From contig CAJUFB010000142.1 of assembly GCA_910585805.1 (NCBI GenBank), positions 1 to 7,925 on the forward strand: a stretch of 7,925 bases of DNA, read 5' to 3'. Position numbers and translations under genes: made by a program. Origin of the DNA: an uncultured Acetatifactor sp. Lineage in GTDB: Bacteria; Bacillota; Clostridia; Lachnospirales; Lachnospiraceae. The notes under the pieces are model-generated. The model saw only the letters and a list, made by a program, of their open reading frames with translations, searched no databases and was not told the DNA's origin. Positions 1-5,197 of the stretch are shown here, in pieces; the first letter of the stretch is position 1, and each line of letters begins with the position of its first letter.

Positions 1-53
1 GCACGTCCGGTTCCGTAGAGGGGTGTGGGGAGTAATCCCCACATCTACTCGAC
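1..53 (+). mobile_element. 3' end of a group II intron (domain V 3' half plus domain VI)
   Basis: The window opens inside a group II intron. Positions 1-13 match the 3' strand of the conserved catalytic domain V, ending in CGGTTC. Positions 18-50 fold as domain VI: G18-G20 pair with C48-C50, A47 is bulged, G21-G30 pair with C37-T46 (allowing two G-U pairs), and the loop is AGTAAT. A47 lies 7 nt from the predicted 3' end, as expected for the branch-point adenosine, and the tail GAC (51-53) fits the usual terminal AY. The predicted intron-exon boundary is between 53 and 54. The catalytic core and any reverse transcriptase/maturase would lie to the left, outside the window. The intron reads on + and so converges on the 3' end of the blaR1-like gene, 47 bp away. 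The intron class cannot be set from this fragment. Confidence 0.85.
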
Positions 54-63
54 ACTGCATTCC

Positions 64-98
64 CGACAGCCCCGGCATATTCCGCGTCAATTCTGTCG
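64..98. repeat. short inverted repeat between intron end and blaR1-like stop codon
   Basis: CGACAG (64-69) and CTGTCG (93-98) form a perfect 6-bp inverted repeat with a 23-nt spacer, just past the stop codon of the minus-strand blaR1-like gene. It could be part of that operon's transcription end, but the stem is short, the loop long, and no T-run follows on the minus strand. It is recorded as a visible repeat, not as a proven terminator. Confidence 0.25.
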
Positions 99-100
99 TC

Positions 101-2137
101 TCACATCTCTAACCCATAGGAAAGCACTTTCCATCCATCCCTGCTCATGACTGACGTTACTGTCAGATATTCCAGGTAATCCGCTTCGGCAGCCGGGCGG
201 AATTCCAACGAAATGACGCAGGTTTCTCCCACAGACATATCAGTGATATCCAACCCTTTCACAGCCTGGAGCCTGGCTTCCGAGGCCACATGTCCGTCTA
301 TGCCGTCCGGAAATACATCGTTATCCGAATCATAATCCGCAGACAAGTACTGTCTGATGCTTTCCGTATTTCCGGCAAGGTATGCTTCCCAGAAGGCCAT
401 TGCCAGCCGCTGCAGCTGTTTTCCCGATTCTGACAGTTCGTTGTCCGCTTCGGCGGGCACCATGGAGAAGCTGTCGGTGATAGCCTGCATCTGTGTATGG
501 AATCCTTCTGTATATTCCGAATCCGAAGGATATGTATAATTTATGCACATTATGGAAATGTCGCTTTTGCGCATTTCAGCGAAAAAGATTCGGCCGTTGT
601 CTTCTTTCATATAAACGTCGCTTTCCTCTGTCCGGGAATAGCCGTCCGCCTCAAGGCGGTCCTGTACCTGCGCCCAGGTGCTTCCGCCGCAGTCATTTAC
701 CCAGAGCTGCACCAGTTCATTCGTTGTCCGCATCCACGCGTCCGGCGCATAGAGCTGCCATCCTTCCGAGGGGAACAGAATGCGATAACCATCGCCGCTG
801 TACAGAGTTGCAGGCATTTCCGTCGGGATTCCCTCCTGCATATAAGAAAGCGTATATGCGGAGCCGACGGCAGCCCTGTTTTCCGACTCTTCGTCAGCCG
901 GTTCCGGGGCGACTGTGCCTGACTGTTCCGGGGAACTGCCGCCGTAGGACATACTGTCCGGGGGAGGGTCCATCGGTACGTTAACCATGTCCGTTTCCGG
1001 CCTGTCAGCCGTGTTTGCTTCCGGCATATTCATCATGTCTGTGTCATGTATATCAGCCGGGTCTGTCCCTGACAGATAGGGGGTGCCTGTTCCCTGCTCA
1101 TTTGCGGGAACGCTCCCGTCGTCTGTTTTGCCTGTAGCTTCCGATGTCCGGGCGGATGTGGAAAATACCAGAGCCACGGACAGAACCAGCAGCAATGCGG
1201 CGACACAGGTCACACGTTTCATTTTTTTGTATTTCATGATCAATACAATCCGTTCTTCCGTTGCATTTTTGCTGAATCCGTTGTAGAGGGGCAGCAGGCT
1301 GCGCTTTTTTTCTTCCATCCCGATCAGCGCCATGGCATATCCGGTTCTGGACTGTTCGCCGAACCGGCGCAGGACGCCTTCGTCACAGGCCAGCTCGATA
1401 TCCCGGTTCAGAAGCGCGCACATCACCCACACCAGCGGGTTGAACCAGTGAATGCACAGCGCAGCCACCATTGCCAGCTTCAATGCGGCATCCCCATGGC
1501 GGATATGGACATATTCGTGTTGCAGCACATATTCCAGTTCCGGAGGATTCTCCTGTATGAGCCGCCTGGGCAGCAGGATGACCGGGTGCAGGATTCCGTA
1601 AGTCAGCGGGGCGGTAATTCTGTCCGACTGCCTGGCGGAAATCGGATATCCCTGCCGTTGTCTGTTCAGCCACTGCCGAATCCGGTTATCTTCTACGGGA
1701 ACGGCATCTCGAAAATCCCGCAGGCTGCGGAAATATGTCCGGACAAAGAATACCATGCAGAGAGCGGCACCGATTCCCCAGACTGCCGGCAGCACCGGGA
1801 AGCGGTTTTCGGCTGCTGCAGAGAGGAAGGGGTCCTCCAAAACCGCATTCTGCGCTGTCGTCCAGGCAGCGGGAGCAGCGGCAGATATCGCTCCTTCGCC
1901 TGTTCCGTATGTGGTATACGCCGGAATTTCCGGAACTGCCTCCGTCCGGAAAAGGGAATATACGCTGAATACGGAGGAAAAGGAAAACGGAAGCAGCAGC
2001 CGCGCCAGAGCCACGCCCCATAATATCGGAAAGGTCCGTTTGGGCATCCTGTAGAGCAGCGCACCCCGCACCGCCAGGATGACCAGAATCAGCACCCCGC
2101 CGTATAAACTTCTCTGAATCAGTCCCACAGCAGTCAT
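101..2137 (-). CDS. blaR1-like: BlaR1/MecR1-type M56 family metallopeptidase sensor with a non-beta-lactam-binding outer region
   Basis: Predicted membrane zinc protease that senses an external signal and inactivates the BlaI repressor (family knowledge). It has 678 residues. Hydrophobic segments lie near 11-29, 36-56, 116-134, 220-240 and 308-326. The gluzincin motif HEYVH is at 207-211, with a candidate third ligand E248 in NRDIELACDE, typical of peptidase M56. After the last membrane segment come a Pro/Asp/Thr-rich linker (about 330-425, with the echo DTDMMNMP / ETDMVNVP) and two apparent outer domains. Residues about 445-560 resemble small PsbP/DcrB-like folds, and about 570-678 look NTF2-like (DUF4878/4829 type). 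Both fold calls are by eye. The SxxK-bearing penicillin-sensor domain of S. aureus BlaR1 is not evident. The start is set by GGAGGG (2145-2150), 7 nt upstream. The gene sits 3 nt after blaI, so the two should be co-transcribed and translationally coupled. The C-terminus appears complete despite the nearby intron. Confidence 0.88.
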   Translation of the reverse strand: MTAVGLIQRSLYGGVLILVILAVRGALLYRMPKRTFPILWGVALARLLLPFSFSSVFSVYSLFRTEAVPEIPAYTTYGTGEGAISAAAPAAWTTAQNAVLEDPFLSAAAENRFPVLPAVWGIGAALCMVFFVRTYFRSLRDFRDAVPVEDNRIRQWLNRQRQGYPISARQSDRITAPLTYGILHPVILLPRRLIQENPPELEYVLQHEYVHIRHGDAALKLAMVAALCIHWFNPLVWVMCALLNRDIELACDEGVLRRFGEQSRTGYAMALIGMEEKKRSLLPLYNGFSKNATEERIVLIMKYKKMKRVTCVAALLLVLSVALVFSTSARTSEATGKTDDGSVPANEQGTGTPYLSGTDPADIHDTDMMNMPEANTADRPETDMVNVPMDPPPDSMSYGGSSPEQSGTVAPEPADEESENRAAVGSAYTLSYMQEGIPTEMPATLYSGDGYRILFPSEGWQLYAPDAWMRTTNELVQLWVNDCGGSTWAQVQDRLEADGYSRTEESDVYMKEDNGRIFFAEMRKSDISIMCINYTYPSDSEYTEGFHTQMQAITDSFSMVPAEADNELSESGKQLQRLAMAFWEAYLAGNTESIRQYLSADYDSDNDVFPDGIDGHVASEARLQAVKGLDITDMSVGETCVISLEFRPAAEADYLEYLTVTSVMSRDGWKVLSYGLEM

Positions 2138-2140
2138 TTA

Positions 2141-2497
2141 TCATCCCTCCTCAACTATTTTTTTCAGCCGTTCAATCTGTTCGGCAGACAGCGTCTTGCG
2201 GGTGAGAAGGGATGCAAACAGCATGTCGGCGGAGCCGTCATATATTTTGTCAATCAGCTCGTCTGTCTCGGAAGCCTGTACCGCTTCCCTGGAAATCAGC
2301 GCATGACAGAGAAAATTCGGCTCGCGCCGTTCAATGGCTCCCTTTTTGATGCATTTTTTGATTACGGTGTAAGTGGTATTGATATTCCAGCCGGTCTGTT
2401 CCTGTAAAATATCGGAAATGTGCTTTGCAGTGCAATCTCCCTCACGCCAGAGTACCGCCATTACCTTCAGTTCCGAATCGAAAAGTTTGATACTCAT
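2141..2497 (-). CDS. blaI: BlaI/MecI/CopY family winged-helix transcriptional repressor
   Basis: Dimeric DNA-binding repressor of 118 residues, near the family's usual length (about 120-126). The N-terminal winged helix (about 5-70) starts MSIKLFDSELKVMAVLW and has a recognition helix around TTYTVIKKCIKKG (41-53). The C-terminal part (72-118) is the helical dimerisation region ending EQIERLKKIVEEG. The start at 2497 is chosen because AGGAGGG (2504-2510) lies 6 nt upstream and the family N-terminus begins here. An in-frame ATG at 2587 would translate through the promoter and operators. It is the first gene of the operon with the M56 sensor, the standard repressor-sensor arrangement. Two palindromes overlapping its own promoter imply autoregulation. 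Target genes besides its own operon are unknown; no beta-lactamase or PBP gene is in the window. Confidence 0.92.
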   Translation of the reverse strand: MSIKLFDSELKVMAVLWREGDCTAKHISDILQEQTGWNINTTYTVIKKCIKKGAIERREPNFLCHALISREAVQASETDELIDKIYDGSADMLFASLLTRKTLSAEQIERLKKIVEEG

Positions 2498-2503
2498 ATT
2501 TAT

Positions 2504-2510
2504 CCCTCCT
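2504..2510 (-). promoter_or_regulatory. ribosome binding site of blaI
   Basis: AGGAGGG on the minus strand, 6 nt before the ATG at 2497. It decides the start in favour of the 118-residue form over the upstream in-frame ATG at 2587. Confidence 0.85.
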
Positions 2511-2552
2511 GCCTGTTGCTGCCGAAATGTTCTTTCAGCGGTTGATGAATAT

Positions 2553-2566
2553 ACTATTGCAATAGT
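2553..2566. promoter_or_regulatory. BlaI-type operator 2 (downstream of the transcription start)
   Basis: ACTATTGCAATAGT is a perfect 14-bp palindrome. It lies just downstream of the expected blaI transcription start, and its centre is 27 bp from the centre of operator 1. The half-site ACTAT is shared with operator 1. The spacing and placement match the paired dyads of bla/mec control regions (family knowledge); binding by this BlaI is inferred. Confidence 0.75.
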
Positions 2567-2577
2567 TTGATGGCTCC

Positions 2578-2606
2578 ATACTATCACGATAGTAGATGAT
2601 TGTCAA
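2578..2606 (-). promoter_or_regulatory. sigma-70 promoter of the blaI-blaR1-like operon
   Basis: On the minus strand TTGACA (2601-2606, perfect -35) is followed after exactly 17 nt by TAGTAT (2578-2583, -10). Transcription should begin near 2571, giving a leader of about 73 nt before blaI. Operator 1 covers the -10 and most of the spacer, so bound repressor would exclude RNA polymerase. Confidence 0.8.
2579..2594. promoter_or_regulatory. BlaI-type operator 1 (overlaps the -10)
   Basis: TACTATCACGATAGTA is a 16-bp palindrome with 7-bp perfect arms and a central AC. It overlaps the blaI -10 element and spacer. Together with operator 2 it is the probable autoregulatory binding site of the adjacent BlaI-family repressor. 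Confidence 0.8.
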
Positions 2607-2814
2607 TACGATTGGAGTAGTTTTTGTAAAGTAGTTTTGAAAAGAGCGTGAAATGTATCATATTTACAGGCCGCTTAAACACAAAAAGAATTGCCGTTTC
2701 CTGTAATTGGCGTGGATCAGAACAGATACCGGGTATACAAAGAGTATGCAGATACAGTTGGGACTTGTAAAAACAGAATAACAGAATGAATAACAGAAGC
2801 AGCGCAGAATTTCG
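2607..2814. other. divergent intergenic region, no gene seen
   Basis: AT-rich spacer between the minus-strand blaI promoter and the plus-strand cydD promoter. I see no ORF with a ribosome binding site and no RNA gene. Minor repeats only: GTAGTTTT twice near 2616-2638, ATACCGGGTAT (2726-2736, an 11-bp dyad), CAGATAC twice (2723 and 2749), and three spaced copies of AACAGAA in 2772-2798. None has a recognised role. Confidence 0.6.
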
Positions 2815-2844
2815 TTGACAAATAGCTATCTTGTGAAGTATACT
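2815..2844 (+). promoter_or_regulatory. sigma-70 promoter of the cydDC operon
   Basis: TTGACA (2815-2820, perfect -35), an 18-nt spacer, then TATACT (2839-2844, 5 of 6 to consensus). Transcription should start near 2851, leaving an unusually long leader of about 160 nt to the small ORF and about 250 nt to cydD. Confidence 0.75.
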
Positions 2845-2852
2845 GAATTATA

Positions 2853-2971
2853 GGTTAGCGGCTACTAATAATAGATAGCCGCCTTTCTTAAGGACAGAAG
2901 TTAGCGAAAGCTAATATATATTAGCCTGAACAATCCGGATAGATGGCAGCCGAATTTTTCATTTCGTCCGG
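2853..2971 (+). promoter_or_regulatory. structured leader of the cydDC operon with competing hairpins
   Basis: Hairpin A: GCGGCTA (2858-2864) with TAGCCGC (2876-2882), 7 perfect pairs and an 11-nt loop, followed by CTTTCTT. Hairpin B: TTAGC (2901-2905) with GCTAA (2910-2914), closing a GAAA tetraloop. Hairpin C: the same GCTAA (2910-2914) with TTAGC (2921-2925). B and C are mutually exclusive. A further TTAGC at 2855-2859 could also claim GCTAA, and GGCTA (2860-2864) could pair with TAGCC (2922-2926) instead of closing A. A weaker stem joins CCGGAT (2935-2940) and GTCCGG (2966-2971). I do not recognise a known riboswitch or T-box. A cis-regulatory RNA or attenuator is inferred. Confidence 0.5.
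2910..2925. repeat. perfect 16-bp palindrome, candidate operator
   Basis: GCTAATATATATTAGC is fully self-complementary and lies about 60 bp downstream of the predicted cydDC transcription start. It could be a protein-binding site or part of the leader RNA switch. It does not match the Rex, Fur, NsrR or CRP/FNR consensus that I know. Confidence 0.6.
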
Positions 2972-3006
2972 GAAATCGTTGTTAAGCGCCTGAAGACAGA
3001 GGATCA

Positions 3007-3117
3007 ATGAACTCCCTTGCCGGCATATTTCATGAAGCGGGAAAGCAGATATACCGGAAGCCGGATGAGCATCCGCAGAAAAAGGATCAGGAGGAAATGT
3101 GTCATGATGATCAATAA
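3007..3117 (+). CDS. possible 36-residue leader peptide overlapping cydD
   Basis: ATG at 3007 opens a 36-codon frame beginning MNSLAGIFHEAGKQIYRK and ending CHDDQ at TAA 3115-3117. It overlaps the cydD start by 14 nt in another frame and contains the cydD ribosome binding site. An AGAGGA (2998-3003) precedes the ATG, but at only 3 nt, which is tight. The next upstream in-frame stop is TAA at 2983, so it is not the tail of a larger gene. The product is hydrophilic and charged with no membrane segment, which argues against the small cytochrome bd subunit CydX. If translated it could couple to cydD translation or report on ribosome movement through the leader. It may also be a chance ORF. Confidence 0.3.
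   Translation: MNSLAGIFHEAGKQIYRKPDEHPQKKDQEEMCHDDQ
3089..3094 (+). promoter_or_regulatory. ribosome binding site of cydD
   Basis: AGGAGG, 9 nt before ATG 3104 and 12 nt before ATG 3107. It decides the cydD start against the in-frame TTG at 3017. Confidence 0.85.
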
Positions 3118-5197
3118 AAGGCTGATCGGCACGGTCAGCGAGAGCAAAAAGTACATAGCCGGAAATGTGGCGCTGCAGTGGTGTTCCCTTGTCGCCAACA
3201 TCGTTATGATGACCGCCGTTGCCAGGCTGCTGGCCGGGTTGTTCCGGGGCACGGTGGAAAGCGGGGATATTTCTGTGACTGCTGTGCTGGCAGTCCTTGC
3301 CGTGGCCGTCCGGTTTGCCTGCATCACAGGCTCCAGCGCCATGAGCTACCTGTCCTCAAAAGCAGTGAAGAAGACCCTGCGCGAAAAAATCTACAGAAAG
3401 CTGCTGGCGCTGGGGACTTCCTGCAGAGAACAGGTGAAGACTTCGGAAATCGTGCAGGTGGCGGTGGAGGGCGTGGACCAGCTGGAAACCTATTTCGGCG
3501 CATATCTTCCCCAGTTTTTCCATGCCATGCTGGCGCCGCTTACCCTGTTCGTCTGTCTCTGTTTTGTAAACGTGCCCTCCGCCGCAGTGCTGTTGGTCTG
3601 CGTGCCGCTGATTCCCGTTGCCATAGCGGCGGTGCAGACCTGGGCGAAGAAGTTGCTGGCGAGATACTGGGGGCAGTATACGGCGCTGGGAGACACCTTC
3701 CTGGAAAATCTTCAGGGGCTGACCACGCTGAAGATCTATCAGGCGGACGGCTTCAAGAATGAGGAAATGAACGGGGAATCGGAGAAATTCCGCAAAATTA
3801 CCATGAAAGTGCTGACCATGCAGCTGAATTCCATTACCATTATGGACCTGATTGCCTACGGCGGCGCTGCATTGGGCGTCATTATGGCGGTGACGCAGTT
3901 TCGGGCGGATAAGGTGTCCCTGGCAGGGTGCCTTTTGATCATCCTGCTGGCGGCGGATTTCTTTATTCCCATGCGGCAGCTGGGAAGCTTTTTCCATATC
4001 GCCATGAACGGTATGGCTGCCAGCGATAAGATTTTCAGGCTGCTGGACTTGCCGGAGCCTGAAGCGAAGCGGATTCCGGTTCCGGAGAACTGTTCCATTG
4101 TCTGTGACGGGCTGCGGTTTTCCTACGAGGAGAACGGCGGGCTGCTTTCGGGGACAGACCCCGGGCAGGGAGAGGGCAGTTCCCGCCAGAGCAGAGGAGC
4201 TGTTTTACAGGGCGAAAATGAGGCAATAGATGGCGGAATGCAGGTCGATGACACTTTGCCGGATGGAAGCGCATCCATAGGCAGGCCCCGGGAAATTCTC
4301 CGCGGGCTCCATATGGAATTCCCGAAAGGAAGCTTTACCTCCATTGTCGGGGAGAGCGGCTGCGGTAAGTCCACGGTGGCGGCAATCCTGATGGGACGGA
4401 ATAAGGGGTATCATGGAACCGTGAAAATCGGCGGCGTGGAACTGTCGGAGCTTTCCGAGGAGAGCCTGATGAAAAACCTTACCTACGTCAGTCATCAAAG
4501 CTACCTGTTCAAAGGCACGGTGCGGGAAAATCTCCTTGCGGCCAGGACGGAGGCAGCCGATTCGGAACTGTGGGCCGTTTTGGAACAGGTGAATCTTGCG
4601 GATTTCCTGAAGAGCGAGAAGGGGCTGGATACGGTTCTTGCGGAGCGGGCATCCAATTTTTCCGGCGGGCAGTGCCAGAGGCTGGCGTTGGCGAGAGCGC
4701 TGCTCCATGACAGCCCGGTCTATATTTTTGACGAAGCCACTTCCAATATCGATGTGGAGAGCGAGAACGATATCATGCGGGAAATTCATGGTCTGGCAGG
4801 CAGGAAGACCGTCATCCTGATTTCCCACCGCCTTGCCAACGTGACGGTTTCCGACAACATCTATGTGATGGAGTATGGATGCGTGACGGAAAGCGGCCGC
4901 CATGAGGAATTGCTGGCTGGGAAGGGCGCATATGCGAAGCTGTGGAACGCCCAGCAGAGTCTGGAGAATTACGGAAAAGCCTGTCAGGAGCCATTGAAAG
5001 GAAAATTGTGGGATACGGAGGATAGGCGAAATATTGAAGGAAATCTGCCGGAGACACTGTCTGGCAAAAATGTGTTAAAGAGGCAGTCTCACGACAGACA
5101 GAACCGGAGAAAGGACGGTATTCAGGAGGATTTTCCGGAGGGTGAATTGCCTGGTGAAGAGAGCTTTGATAAGGGAAAGGGGGTGCCGGAAAGATGA
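3104..5197 (+). CDS. cydD: CydD-type ABC transporter subunit (fused permease and ATPase)
   Basis: One half of the heterodimeric CydDC complex in the cytoplasmic membrane. The family is needed for cytochrome bd assembly and has been assigned thiol export and, more recently, heme transport. With the start at 3104 it has 697 residues beginning MMINKRLIGTV. Six membrane helices lie near 17-40, 55-80, 130-152, 156-178, 242-263 and 270-292. The ATPase domain is complete: A-loop Tyr341, Walker A GESGCGKST (416-424), Q-loop Gln465, signature FSGGQ (519-523), Walker B VYIFDE (539-544) and H-loop His575. Two oddities are a hydrophilic insertion of about 50 residues (about 345-396) between A-loop and Walker A, and a highly charged tail of about 70 residues (about 625-697) past the usual family end. 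The stop overlaps the cydC start in ATGA. The CydD versus CydC assignment rests on order and sequence resemblance; a different ABC exporter pair is possible but less likely. Confidence 0.85.
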   Translation: MMINKRLIGTVSESKKYIAGNVALQWCSLVANIVMMTAVARLLAGLFRGTVESGDISVTAVLAVLAVAVRFACITGSSAMSYLSSKAVKKTLREKIYRKLLALGTSCREQVKTSEIVQVAVEGVDQLETYFGAYLPQFFHAMLAPLTLFVCLCFVNVPSAAVLLVCVPLIPVAIAAVQTWAKKLLARYWGQYTALGDTFLENLQGLTTLKIYQADGFKNEEMNGESEKFRKITMKVLTMQLNSITIMDLIAYGGAALGVIMAVTQFRADKVSLAGCLLIILLAADFFIPMRQLGSFFHIAMNGMAASDKIFRLLDLPEPEAKRIPVPENCSIVCDGLRFSYEENGGLLSGTDPGQGEGSSRQSRGAVLQGENEAIDGGMQVDDTLPDGSASIGRPREILRGLHMEFPKGSFTSIVGESGCGKSTVAAILMGRNKGYHGTVKIGGVELSELSEESLMKNLTYVSHQSYLFKGTVRENLLAARTEAADSELWAVLEQVNLADFLKSEKGLDTVLAERASNFSGGQCQRLALARALLHDSPVYIFDEATSNIDVESENDIMREIHGLAGRKTVILISHRLANVTVSDNIYVMEYGCVTESGRHEELLAGKGAYAKLWNAQQSLENYGKACQEPLKGKLWDTEDRRNIEGNLPETLSGKNVLKRQSHDRQNRRKDGIQEDFPEGELPGEESFDKGKGVPER

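Noticed and set aside
1059..1069. GGGTCTGTCCC in the blaR1-like linker matching GGGACAGACCC (4151-4161) in the CydD insertion, both coding SGTDP
   Set aside because: An 11-bp match is expected by chance in a window this size, so a shared mobile element is not supported.
2498..2587. In-frame extension of blaI to an ATG at 2587
   Set aside because: It would translate through the -10 region and operator 2. The 118-residue form has a strong AGGAGGG and the family N-terminus.
2831..2850. TTGTGAA half-site as a Rex or CRP/FNR operator in the cydD promoter
   Set aside because: The opposite half (expected TTCACAA or TTAACAA) is not present; only CTGAATTA follows.
2858..2890. Hairpin A as a full intrinsic terminator
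   Set aside because: The stem is only 7 bp and is followed by CTTTCTT, not a T-run. It is kept as a leader hairpin only.
3017..3103. Upstream TTG start for cydD adding 29 residues
   Set aside because: The extra residues are very basic and not CydD-like, and AGGAGG sits correctly before ATG 3104.
3356..4903. Long antisense ORFs opposite cydD (about 213 and 232 codons)
   Set aside because: The sense strand encodes complete ABC motifs. The antisense products are Pro/His/Gln-rich with no ribosome binding sites and no recognisable domain.
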